From: an uncultured Acidobacteriota bacterium
GTDB taxonomy: Bacteria; Acidobacteriota; Terriglobia; Bryobacterales; Bryobacteraceae
Assembly: GCA_902826605.1 (NCBI GenBank)
Contig: CADEFM010000002.1
Location: 186,001-250,000, forward strand
DNA: 64,000 nt
Reading direction: 5' to 3'
Positions 9,248-16,306 of this stretch are shown here, in pieces. The notes beneath the pieces were generated by a model. That model did not search any database. It was not told where the DNA came from and saw nothing but the letters and a program-made list of their open reading frames with translations. Position numbers and translations under genes: made by a program. Position 1 is the stretch's first letter; every line of letters starts with the position of its first letter.

Positions 9248-10063
9248 ATGATGAAGGTTGAGCAGTATGCTGCTTTGCCAGCCTATCCCTGCGACGTCAC
9301 CGTGGCGTATGGTGACGATCCCAATCAGTTCGCGGCGCTCTATCTGCCCAGCACTCCACCCCCTCACCGGATTGTTATCGTCATTCATGGCGGCTGCTGG
9401 GCGGCAAAGTACGACGCCAAGCCAATGGGGGCCTTGTGCCGTGCATTAACTCGTGAAGGAGTTGCCGTATGGAGCCTCGAGTATCGCCGTAACGGAATCG
9501 GAGGAGAGTATCCAAACGTTCTCCTTGATGTTGCGGCCGGGGCAGATTTTCTTCGAACGGCCGCGAGCACATACTCCCTTGACCTAGCACGGGTCATTAC
9601 GATCGGGCATTCTGCGGGTGGACAACTAGGCCTATGGTTGGCCGCGCGCCGCCGATTACCGCGCACAAGCTGCTTGTTCACCGACACTCCGTTGCCCATA
9701 TCGGGTGTGGTGTGTCTGGCGGGGGTTATAGATCTCGTCGATGCCGCCGCCAGGAAGCTCTGCGGTGACAACTTACCTCTCATGATGGGAGGCCTTCCTG
9801 AAAGCGTTCCAGATCGCTACCAGCAAGCATCGCCGATGGAACTCCTGCCGATTGGCGTTAGGCAGATCCATATTGTAGGTGACCAAGACCAAATGCTCCC
9901 GAACGTTCATCGCTACGCCGCCGCTGCGCGCGACCTGGGCGATGACATCGACCTAATAACTCTGCCGGACACAGGCCACTTTGAATTGGTGGACCCAAAA
10001 ACTACGGCGTGGGAAACCGTTCGTGCGTCGTTTCTTGCTCTTCAATCCTCTGACACCGTCTAG
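9248..10063 (+). CDS. Alpha/beta hydrolase, possibly kynurenine formamidase
   Basis: 271 aa serine hydrolase. The oxyanion motif HGGCW is at 47-51, the nucleophile elbow GHSAGG at about 119-124, the acid in VGDQDQ near 214 and the base in DTGHFEL near 242. HGGxW with GHSAGG is the pattern of arylformamidase-type enzymes of the carboxylesterase group, which release formate from N-formylkynurenine. The next three genes belong to 3-hydroxyanthranilate breakdown, which supports that reading, but 178 bp separates them and no other kynurenine-specific feature is visible. A general esterase remains possible. Confidence 0.75.
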   Translation: MMKVEQYAALPAYPCDVTVAYGDDPNQFAALYLPSTPPPHRIVIVIHGGCWAAKYDAKPMGALCRALTREGVAVWSLEYRRNGIGGEYPNVLLDVAAGADFLRTAASTYSLDLARVITIGHSAGGQLGLWLAARRRLPRTSCLFTDTPLPISGVVCLAGVIDLVDAAARKLCGDNLPLMMGGLPESVPDRYQQASPMELLPIGVRQIHIVGDQDQMLPNVHRYAAAARDLGDDIDLITLPDTGHFELVDPKTTAWETVRASFLALQSSDTV

Positions 10064-10231
10064 TTCAGCCCGTTGTCGGTCTTCTCCTGTAATACCGCCC
10101 AGTTCGCCGAACCCAATCCGGATTTGAGTTCTCCTGATTTTGATAAGATCAGCAATACCCTGGACTATGGCCGCAGCTTCCAGTTCACTCTCAGCTCCAA
10201 TTTTGAGGCGCCGTCTTTGGAAACAGGTTAA
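10064..10231 (+). pseudogene. Possible C-terminal fossil of an Oar-like TonB receptor
   Basis: The gap between the hydrolase and the RidA gene reads as an open frame of 55 codons ending in TAA at 10229-10231 with no start. The translation includes NTAQFAEPNPDLSSPDFDKI and ends GRSFQFTLSSNFE, which looks like the last beta strands of the large TonB-dependent Oar-like outer-membrane proteins of Acidobacteriota. No upstream part is present. The call rests on my recognition of that C-terminal pattern alone. Confidence 0.35.
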
Positions 10232-10241
10232 GGAGTAACGC

Positions 10242-10667
10242 ATGCCTAAGACATCGACCTACGTCTCCGAGAAGGCCCCCGAACCCGTCGGCGCCTATCC
10301 GCATGCGCGGCGCGTGGGCAACTTGCTGTTCCTTTCCGGCGTGGGTCCGCGCAAGCGCGGCAGCAAAGACATTCCCGGCGTTACGCTCGACGACAATAAG
10401 AATATTGTTGCCTATGACATCGAAACCCAGTGCCACAGCGTGTTCCAGAACGTGAAAAATATCCTTGAATCTTCCGGCGCGGGGTGGGAAGACCTGGTCG
10501 ATGTGACGGTATACCTGACGAATATGAAGGACGACTTCCCGGCCTATAATAAGCTCTGGGCTGACTATTTTGCGACGAACCCGCCCTGCCGGACGACCAT
10601 TGAGGTGACCGCCTTGCCCACGCCGATCGCGATCGAGCTCAAATGCATCGCCGTCATGAAGGACTAA
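10242..10667 (+). CDS. amnD: RidA-family 2-aminomuconate deaminase
   Basis: 141 aa RidA/YjgF protein. The sequence PVGAYPHARRVGNLLFLSGVGPR with a later DLVDVTVYLTNMKDDF and CRTTIEVTALP is the pattern of 2-aminomuconate deaminase, which converts 2-aminomuconate to 4-oxalocrotonate in the 3-hydroxyanthranilate/2-nitrobenzoate pathway. An AAGGAG ribosome site precedes the ATG. It lies 4 bp from the 3-hydroxyanthranilate dioxygenase gene, which makes the pathway assignment much firmer than sequence alone would. The intervening aminomuconate-semialdehyde dehydrogenase is not in the window. Confidence 0.85.
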   Translation: MPKTSTYVSEKAPEPVGAYPHARRVGNLLFLSGVGPRKRGSKDIPGVTLDDNKNIVAYDIETQCHSVFQNVKNILESSGAGWEDLVDVTVYLTNMKDDFPAYNKLWADYFATNPPCRTTIEVTALPTPIAIELKCIAVMKD

Positions 10668-10671
10668 GCAC

Positions 10672-11196
10672 ATGCGCGCGCCATTCAGCTTCAAGAAGTG
10701 GATAGATGAGAACCGCAAGGACCTGAAGCCGCCGGTCGGCAACAAGCAGGTCTATGAGGACGGCGATTTTATCATCATGGCGGTCGGCGGCCCCAACAGC
10801 CGCAAGGATTACCACGACGACCCGGGCGAAGAGTTCTTCTATCAAATCGAGGGCGACATGACCCTTCGCGTCATGGAGGACGGAGTACCGCGTGATATCC
10901 CCATCCACGAGGGCGAGATGTTTCTGCTGCCGGCGCACACCCACCATTCTCCGCAGCGGCTTGCGAACACCGTCGGCCTTGTTGTCGAGCGCAAACGCGG
11001 GCCGGAGGAACTGGACGGTTTTCTCTGGTATTGCGACAAGTGTCACGCGAAGCTGCATGAGGAATTTCTGCCCATCAAGAACATCGTGAAAGACCTGCCG
11101 CCGCTGTTCGACCGCTTCTGGAACGCCGAATCGGCGCGAACATGCAAGCAGTGCGGCCATGTCATGCCGCTACCCGAAAAGCGGAAATCCCTCTGA
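10672..11196 (+). CDS. nbaC: 3-hydroxyanthranilate 3,4-dioxygenase
   Basis: 174 aa cupin dioxygenase that opens the ring of 3-hydroxyanthranilate to 2-amino-3-carboxymuconate semialdehyde. Iron ligands are expected in DYHDDPGEEFFYQ (His, Glu) and LLPAHTHHSPQR (His). The C-terminal WYCDKCHAKL and RTCKQCGHVM give the four cysteines of the rubredoxin-like iron site seen in bacterial enzymes. The stop codon overlaps the start of the next gene (TGATG), so the two are translationally coupled. Confidence 0.96.
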   Translation: MRAPFSFKKWIDENRKDLKPPVGNKQVYEDGDFIIMAVGGPNSRKDYHDDPGEEFFYQIEGDMTLRVMEDGVPRDIPIHEGEMFLLPAHTHHSPQRLANTVGLVVERKRGPEELDGFLWYCDKCHAKLHEEFLPIKNIVKDLPPLFDRFWNAESARTCKQCGHVMPLPEKRKSL

Positions 11197-12317
11197 TGGA
11201 GAAGTGGGACGTCCATACCCATACGACCACCTCGCCGGATACCTACGAACCCCTGGCACGCTTCACGCATTATGCCGATTTCATCCGTATCCGGCGTCAT
11301 GCAACGAAGCCCTGCTGCGCCGAAATAGTGAACAGCAAGGGTGAGGTGCAGCGCATCGTTGAGGACAACGCCTATGACGTAAGGGTGCGGCTTGCCGACT
11401 GCGACAAACACGGCGTCACGATGCAGGTGCTGTCGCCAACGCCCATGATGCTGCCCGACTACGTCGACAACGAAGCGGATGCAGTGGATATCTGCCGCAT
11501 ATTAAACGATGGCAATGCAGCGACGGCGGCGCAGTTTCCAGGCCGGTTCATGGCGCTGGGCGGCGTGCCGCTCCGTTTTCCCGACGCCGCCATCCGCGAG
11601 ATGGAGCGCATCCGGAAGGAGCACGGCATCCGTGGCATTGAGATCAACTCGAACGTGAATGGCGCGGATCTTGACGACGCGCGCTTCTTTCCGTTTTTTG
11701 AGGCGGCCGAGCAATTGGACATGGCGGTCTTCATCCATCCCTGGGGCGGTTTTATGACTCCCGCGGAGGAAAAGCTGAAAGCCCGTATGAATGCGCACCG
11801 CAATTGGCGCCCCTGGTTGATCGGCATGGCCATGGAAACGGCAATCGCCTTTGATTCCATGCGCTCCGGCCGTGTGCATGAAAAACTGCCCAAACTGCGC
11901 GTCATGTACGCACACGGCGGTGGCGCCTTCACGGCCCTGCTGGGGAGACTGGAGCACGGCGCCTATTGCCGGCCGGATTTGTTCCAGAATGCGTCGCAAC
12001 TTGAACCCCTCAGCACTGTGCGTGACTGCGGCGTCTATGTGGATACGCTCGTTCACGCGAATGCAGTATTGAAAATGCTGACCGAATTACTCGGTGCGAA
12101 GCGCGTCGCGATGGGGTCGGACTATCCTTATCCCCTGGGAGAAATTGACCCGTTTGATGCCGCTACGCTGCTGGATCCCAAGGGCAACAAGTGCCCGTAT
12201 CCTGAGACAAAAGGTATTTATCCGGGCCATGCGGCCGAGCATCTTGAGGGAATCAGCGAAAACGACCGGCAGTGGCTGCTATCCGGCACGGCGAAGGAAT
12301 GGCTAGGAGTCGCGTGA
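11196..12317 (+). CDS. nbaD: 2-amino-3-carboxymuconate-6-semialdehyde decarboxylase (ACMSD)
   Basis: Zn-dependent amidohydrolase-fold decarboxylase acting on the product of the preceding dioxygenase. From the ATG at 11196 the protein is 373 aa and begins MEKWDVHTHTT, with the metal-binding HxH at once; IHPWGGFM, YAHGGGAF and GSDYPYPLG supply further ligands. The frame is open upstream to 11142, but that adds 18 residues overlapping the dioxygenase end, so I take 11196. Removal of the unstable semialdehyde sends carbon to catabolism instead of quinolinate and NAD. Confidence 0.94.
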   Translation: MEKWDVHTHTTTSPDTYEPLARFTHYADFIRIRRHATKPCCAEIVNSKGEVQRIVEDNAYDVRVRLADCDKHGVTMQVLSPTPMMLPDYVDNEADAVDICRILNDGNAATAAQFPGRFMALGGVPLRFPDAAIREMERIRKEHGIRGIEINSNVNGADLDDARFFPFFEAAEQLDMAVFIHPWGGFMTPAEEKLKARMNAHRNWRPWLIGMAMETAIAFDSMRSGRVHEKLPKLRVMYAHGGGAFTALLGRLEHGAYCRPDLFQNASQLEPLSTVRDCGVYVDTLVHANAVLKMLTELLGAKRVAMGSDYPYPLGEIDPFDAATLLDPKGNKCPYPETKGIYPGHAAEHLEGISENDRQWLLSGTAKEWLGVA

Positions 12318-12340
12318 GCGGCGAGTTGTATTCTTAAGGC

Positions 12341-12703
12341 ATGCGATTCCTTGTACTGATAGTGGTTCTTACTTCATTCCTCTTCGCAGCCGATCCATCT
12401 GTGACCCAGGCCCAGGTCCTTCTGAAGACTCAAAAGTATGCAGAAGCCATCGCGCTGTTGGAAAAGGCGCACACCGCCGCGCCGAAGTCGGCCGAAGTCA
12501 CCAAAGCCCTTGCCGACGCATACATGGCGGCCGCCGATTCCTACATGGCCGATGCCGCCCTGCCGCCGATGCGCAAGTACCCGAGCGCGTTGCGCGCCTA
12601 CCGCAAGGTCCTAGAGTTTGACAAGAGCAACCACAAGGCGAAAGAGAACGTGACCCAAATTGAAGCCATCTACAAGCAGATGGGTCGCCCCATCCCGCAA
12701 TAG
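12341..12703 (+). CDS. Small secreted TPR protein
   Basis: 120 aa with a signal peptide (MRFLVLIVVLTSFLFAADP) and one to two tetratricopeptide repeats (AQVLLKTQKYAEAIALLEKA and the YPSALRAYRKVLEFD helix pair). It probably works outside the inner membrane as a binding scaffold, but the partner is unknown. It follows the ACMSD gene after 23 bp and may be read through from it; nothing links the two functionally. Confidence 0.75.
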   Translation: MRFLVLIVVLTSFLFAADPSVTQAQVLLKTQKYAEAIALLEKAHTAAPKSAEVTKALADAYMAAADSYMADAALPPMRKYPSALRAYRKVLEFDKSNHKAKENVTQIEAIYKQMGRPIPQ

Positions 12704-12721
12704 GGCTGACTGGCCGGTGAA

Positions 12722-12747
12722 AGGGAATTGGCAGTCGTCAATTCCCT
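12722..12747. terminator. Perfect 9-bp hairpin between convergent genes
   Basis: AGGGAATTG at 12722-12730 pairs with CAATTCCCT at 12739-12747 around an 8-nt loop. It lies between the ends of the TPR gene and the convergent Lrp-type gene and includes the latter's stop codon, so it can act for both. No clear T run follows. Confidence 0.45.
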
Positions 12748-13013
12748 ATATCCCACATGGCCTCAAGATCGCGCTGGCTGAATGCCCGAAAGGCGATGAG
12801 CGTGTTGGTAGATTCGATTCCCGGGATTTTCTGAATGCGGCCCGCCACTAGGTCCGCTAGCTCTTCGTGGTGTCGCACACGTGCGATGGCAACCAGATCA
12901 TGAGGTCCCGCGACGGAGTAAGCTTCGGAGATTCCGGGCAGGTCAATCAGCGCCTGTGCCACTTCTAACGCGCGCCCCTGCTCCGTATTGATCAGAACGA
13001 TCGCTGTTACCAT
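12738..13013 (-). CDS. Stand-alone Lrp/AsnC ligand-binding (RAM) domain protein
   Basis: 91 aa consisting only of the alpha-beta RAM domain of Lrp/AsnC regulators: TAIVLINTEQGRALEVAQAL, AYSVAGPHDLVAIARV and IQKIPGIESTNTLIAF. The helix-turn-helix half is absent, so it does not bind DNA alone. Such free domains form decameric rings that bind amino acids and may modulate full-length Lrp proteins. Its stop is convergent with the TPR gene, and a hairpin covers the junction. Confidence 0.85.
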   Translation of the reverse strand: MVTAIVLINTEQGRALEVAQALIDLPGISEAYSVAGPHDLVAIARVRHHEELADLVAGRIQKIPGIESTNTLIAFRAFSQRDLEAMWDIGN

Positions 13014-13082
13014 TGTCCCTCCCGGTTATTTCCCCAGCGAAGTGGATGATAGCAACGTCGGGTTGGGTTGCGCCACACACCT

Positions 13083-13163
13083 TGGGACTGACCTGGTCCC
13101 CGAAACATCACTATGCTCGCTTCGCGCTTAGAAGGCTCTCTTCAGTTGAGCTACGCGCCCGCT
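13083..13163 (-). other. tRNA-like fragment (5' half pattern)
   Basis: Read on the minus strand from 13163 the sequence has GGGCGCG, then TA, then GCTC-AACTGAAGA-GAGC, the spacing of a tRNA acceptor strand and D arm. It is followed at once by CTTCTAA, which matches the anticodon loop of tRNA-Arg(UCU), but the 5' strand of the anticodon stem is missing. A GGGAC/GTCCC stem with a 7-nt loop follows, yet no 3' acceptor strand pairs with GGGCGCG. It looks like a decayed or partly deleted tRNA rather than a working gene. Confidence 0.3.
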
Positions 13164-13236
13164 TAACGTCTACGAATGAGTAGAAGTTATGAGTTTGCTC
13201 GCGTACAACTCACCAGCAGGCTTGACCACAACCCGA

Positions 13237-13276
13237 TTTAGATCAGATAGTGCCCGTTTTGCGGGACTGATCTAAA
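13237..13276. repeat. Imperfect 40-bp palindrome/hairpin
   Basis: TTTAGATCAG at 13237-13246 pairs with CTGATCTAAA at 13267-13276, and CCCG/CGGG pair again around a TTTTG loop. It stands in a 297-bp gap without genes, between the tRNA-like fragment and the inverted-end element. It could be a terminator, a protein-binding site or a trace of a mobile element. Confidence 0.55.
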
Positions 13277-13301
13277 TACGTTCTCGCGGAAACGCGCAAG
13301 C

Positions 13302-13324
13302 GGCTAGTGGCTACTTTGAATTTC
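13302..13324 (+). repeat. Left inverted end of a ~0.8 kb element
   Basis: The 23 bases here match the reverse complement of 14102-14124 closely: both start GG, contain TAGTGG and end with the identical 12 bases ACTTTGAATTTC, with one small insertion/deletion between. The stop codon of the DUF2695 gene falls inside it. Confidence 0.5.
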
Positions 13325-13670
13325 GGTGGGCACTTGGAGGTTCTCCGCCTTCCAGTTGGGCGCGCCAATACTCAGCCTTCAATCGGCTAGTTTCAACCAT
13401 GTTGTACAGGACCTCGCAATCGCAGCAGCCCCCCTGTGCAGCAAAAACTGCACAAACATTCTCTATCTCTGCTTCACCAAGCCCCTGCGATTTTAGGATC
13501 GACATGGAGACTTCATGGTTTCCAGTACACTGCTGCCGTGCTCTTGATGGATCGGTCGGGCAAAAGAGATCGTCGAGTCTCTCAAAAAATCCCCGGCTGC
13601 CGAGATACTTCATGACATCAGGCGCGATTGAAGCGATCAGTTCAGCATCCGAAAAGTCGGCTTCGCTCAT
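13311..13670 (-). CDS. DUF2695-like protein
   Basis: 119 aa cytoplasmic protein. The C-terminal CAVFAAQGGCCDCEVLYNM resembles the Gly-x-Cys-Asp-Cys-Glu-Val-Leu core of DUF2695, whose role is unknown. Two more cysteines (LFCPTD, QQCTGN) could help bind metal. The last residues and stop are read from the left inverted end at 13302-13324. It faces away from the membrane-protein gene at 13793, with a large inverted repeat between them. Confidence 0.65.
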   Translation of the reverse strand: MSEADFSDAELIASIAPDVMKYLGSRGFFERLDDLFCPTDPSRARQQCTGNHEVSMSILKSQGLGEAEIENVCAVFAAQGGCCDCEVLYNMVETSRLKAEYWRAQLEGGEPPSAHRNSK

Positions 13671-13684
13671 TTGCCCATTTTACG

Positions 13685-13778
13685 CCGCTCTTTCCAACCC
13701 CCGTTCGTCGGCTTTCAGCAACGCTACCAGATCTAGTGGTTCTGCTGGAAGCCCACGAACGGGGGCTAGAAAGAGCGG
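13685..13778. repeat. Large inverted repeat, 36-bp arms, 32 of 36 matching
   Basis: Arm 13685-13720 and arm 13743-13778 are reverse complements at 32 of 36 positions; the 22-nt spacer itself contains ACCA/TGGT pairing. The arms share CCGCTCTTTC, the block CCCCCGTTCGT and GGCTT. It lies between two divergent genes, near the middle of the inverted-end segment. The size and near-perfect arms fit a miniature transposable element or two facing ends of another element, or a strong cruciform. Confidence 0.8.
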
Positions 13779-13792
13779 TGTAGGCTGAAGGG

Positions 13793-14116
13793 GTGAAGTC
13801 ATCGCCTCAATCCCGATTCGATTTAGCTTGGTGGATTTCCGTATCGTATCTAATTGCCATGGCTTTGTTAGCCGGATTGTCCACGTTGTTAGGGGATGGT
13901 TGGGCGTTCGGCCACTTCTTTGGTGAGTCTATTTCGCTCGGAATACCTTTAGCCTGCATATCTGGATTGTGGACTCTAATGATCCTCTACCGCCTATTGG
14001 TTAGCCGTACCGTGCAGGCGGATGCTTCGATCATGGCGATGCTCAGCCGTGGGGCGGCTGGGCAGTTGGGTGGTTTTAAATTGGTGGGCGACCACAGGCC
14101 TGAAATTCAAAGTTGA
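13793..14116 (+). CDS. Small membrane protein, unknown
   Basis: 107 aa from a GTG start, with two clear membrane segments (about 13-32 and 46-67). The remaining C-terminal part (SRTVQADASIMAMLSRGAAG onward) is soluble and its last residues, PEIQS, are read from the right inverted end at 14102-14124. I do not recognise the family. The ending inside a repeat suggests that the original C-terminus was replaced by element sequence, or that the gene is part of the element. Confidence 0.5.
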   Translation: MKSSPQSRFDLAWWISVSYLIAMALLAGLSTLLGDGWAFGHFFGESISLGIPLACISGLWTLMILYRLLVSRTVQADASIMAMLSRGAAGQLGGFKLVGDHRPEIQS

Positions 14117-14124
14117 CCACTACC
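14102..14124 (-). repeat. Right inverted end of a ~0.8 kb element
   Basis: Reverse complement reads GG-TAGTGG-TCA-ACTTTGAATTTC, matching 13302-13324. Its outermost 12 bases, TTGACCACTACC on the plus strand, recur exactly at 27340-27351. Confidence 0.5.
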
Positions 14125-14166
14125 CCGGCGCGGCACTGGTTGACATAACACCGTTAAACTGTTTGT

Positions 14167-15951
14167 GTGGCGCCTTCCGACGAATATCGCGCGCGGCTGG
14201 AACGCTGGAGCGCGAAGCATGCGCACAGCACCCGCCGCTTTCGAGACATCAGCAACACGCGCCTGGCCATGGGACTTCTGGCGGTCGCCGTGGCGGCGGT
14301 TTCCATTGGCGTGGGATGGATTTCAGTATGGTGGCTGGCCATTCCCATCGTCCTGTTCGTCGTGCTGGCAGTCATGCATGAACGTGTGGATCGAGTGCAA
14401 ACGGAATCCGGCCGGGCTATCTCCTTTTACCAGCGCGCCCTTTCTCGCGTGGAACACCAATGGGCCGGGAAAGGAAACCCGGGGGACGCCTTCCGCGCTC
14501 CCGATCATTTGTACGCAGCGGACTTGGATCTCTTCGGCGCCGGATCCTTGTTTGAGCTACTTTGTACGGCTCGCACTGCCGTGGGAGAACGCGTGCTGGC
14601 GGGATGGTTACAGGCTCCTGGGGAGCCTGTCGATGTGCGTGCGCGGCAGCAGGCCGTCGCCGAATTGAATCCTCGCCTGGACCTGCGCGAAGAATTGGCG
14701 CTGATGGGGGAGGATGTCCGAGTCGCCATTGATGATCGCGTGATTACCGCATGGGGGCGGCGGCCCGCGGTGCGCTTTTTCCCGGGGGCGCGCTGGGTGG
14801 CACTGGCACTCGCCGGGTGCTTGGGCGTGACTGTAATTCTGTATTTCACTCAAATTACGAGTTACACGCCGATGCTGGTGGCCGCTCTGGCGGAGTTGTC
14901 GTTTAGTCTGGCGGTTCGCGATAGCGTGCGCGCCAGCATGGCGGCTTCGGCCGCACCGGCCGGCGAATTGAAACTCTTGGGCTTGTTGCTGGAACGATTG
15001 GAGCGGGAGTCGTTTCAAACACCCCATTTGCAAGCTTTGACCCATCAGCTTGACGCTCATGGCTTGACACCCTCCGGAGAGATTCGCCGTCTGACGCGCC
15101 GCGTGGAGTATCTCGATTGGTCGCGGAATCAATTTTTTCGCGGCATCGCTGCCCCGCTGTTGTGGATTCCGCAGTGCACCATCGCCATCGAAGCGTGGCG
15201 CGAGGACTGCGGACCGCACATCGGAGAATGGGTCGCGATGGTAGGCGAGTTCGAGGCACTATGCTCGCTGGCGTCTTTTGCCTACGAGCGCCCCGCTGCG
15301 ATATTTCCTGAGCTGGCTGAAGATGGTCCCTTGTTCGAAGCGGAGGGCATGCTGCATCCCTTGATCGATCCGCGTGAAGCCATCGCCAACGACGTTCATC
15401 TGAACGGCAAGGGCTGCGCCCTGTGGATTGTGAGCGGTTCAAATATGTCCGGCAAGAGTACGCTGCTGCGGGCGGTGGGCGTGAACGCCGTGCTCGCGTG
15501 GGCCGGAGCGCCTGTCACCTGCGCGCGGATGCGGCTTTCTCCATTGTTTATTGGCGCGTCCATTCGTGTCAGTGATTCGTTGCAGGATCACCGCTCGCGT
15601 TTTTATGCCGAAATCAGCCGTTTACGCGAGATTGTGGACCTGGCACGTGCGGGCCGTCCTACCCTGTTCCTGCTCGATGAACTACTCAGCGGCACCAATT
15701 CGCATGACCGCCGTATCGGGGCAGCGGCGCTGATCCGCGGCTTGGTGGAGCGCGGCGCTATCGGCCTTGTGACCACGCACGATCTGGCGCTGGCCGATAT
15801 TACCAGCACGCTAGGCGACCGCGCCAGGAATGTGCATTTTGAAGATCACCTAGAAGGTGGTGAAATCAAATTTGACTACCGCTTGCGTGAGGGAGTGGTG
15901 GAACGCAGTAATGCGCTGGAACTCATGCGCGCCGTCGGTTTGGATGTGTGA
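14167..15951 (+). CDS. Membrane-anchored MutS-like ATPase
   Basis: 594 aa protein whose C-terminal third is a MutS ATPase: Walker A GSNMSGKST near 425, Walker B TLFLLDELLSGTNSHDRR near 500, and VTTHD. It lacks the MutS mismatch-recognition domain I and the Smr nuclease of MutS2. Instead it has four hydrophobic stretches, a pair near residues 36-77 and another pair near 216-255, with helical lever-like regions between. Such membrane MutS homologues are known in Bacteroidota and Acidobacteriota but have no established role in repair. Start is GTG at 14167; it is followed 49 bp later by the pterin dehydratase gene. Confidence 0.85.
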   Translation: MAPSDEYRARLERWSAKHAHSTRRFRDISNTRLAMGLLAVAVAAVSIGVGWISVWWLAIPIVLFVVLAVMHERVDRVQTESGRAISFYQRALSRVEHQWAGKGNPGDAFRAPDHLYAADLDLFGAGSLFELLCTARTAVGERVLAGWLQAPGEPVDVRARQQAVAELNPRLDLREELALMGEDVRVAIDDRVITAWGRRPAVRFFPGARWVALALAGCLGVTVILYFTQITSYTPMLVAALAELSFSLAVRDSVRASMAASAAPAGELKLLGLLLERLERESFQTPHLQALTHQLDAHGLTPSGEIRRLTRRVEYLDWSRNQFFRGIAAPLLWIPQCTIAIEAWREDCGPHIGEWVAMVGEFEALCSLASFAYERPAAIFPELAEDGPLFEAEGMLHPLIDPREAIANDVHLNGKGCALWIVSGSNMSGKSTLLRAVGVNAVLAWAGAPVTCARMRLSPLFIGASIRVSDSLQDHRSRFYAEISRLREIVDLARAGRPTLFLLDELLSGTNSHDRRIGAAALIRGLVERGAIGLVTTHDLALADITSTLGDRARNVHFEDHLEGGEIKFDYRLREGVVERSNALELMRAVGLDV

Positions 15952-16000
15952 AGCGGGCACCGGCCCCACTGGGATTGTATAGTCGAAGAGGAGAGCACGC

Positions 16001-16306
16001 ATGGCCAACACATCCCGGGACAAATTGAGTGACGCAGCCATCTCGGCCGCAGTAGCGCCCTTGGCCCCATGGGCGGTAAAGGATGGCAAGCTGCACCGCC
16101 AATACAAGTTCGCGGATTTCCCGCACGCCATCGGTTTTATGGTGACGGCCGCTCCCTCCATCGAAAAGATGAATCACCATCCCGAATGGGCCAACGTCTA
16201 TAACCGCGTCACCGTCGATCTGACGACGCACGATGCCGGTGGCATTACGCAAAAAGACGTCGAATTGGCGGAGTTGCTTGAGGGAATCGCCAAAAAACTT
16301 CTATGA
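16001..16306 (+). CDS. phhB: 4a-hydroxytetrahydrobiopterin dehydratase (pterin carbinolamine dehydratase)
   Basis: 101 aa. The active-site signature EKMNHHPEWANVYNRVTVDLTTHD is complete (HH, W, Y and the later TTHD histidine). The enzyme dehydrates 4a-hydroxy-tetrahydropterin formed by aromatic amino-acid hydroxylases; some homologues act in Moco or folate paths. No hydroxylase gene is in the window, but folE and two PTPS homologues lie at 22.7-24.1 kb. The stop overlaps the start of the next gene (ATGA). Confidence 0.93.
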   Translation: MANTSRDKLSDAAISAAVAPLAPWAVKDGKLHRQYKFADFPHAIGFMVTAAPSIEKMNHHPEWANVYNRVTVDLTTHDAGGITQKDVELAELLEGIAKKLL

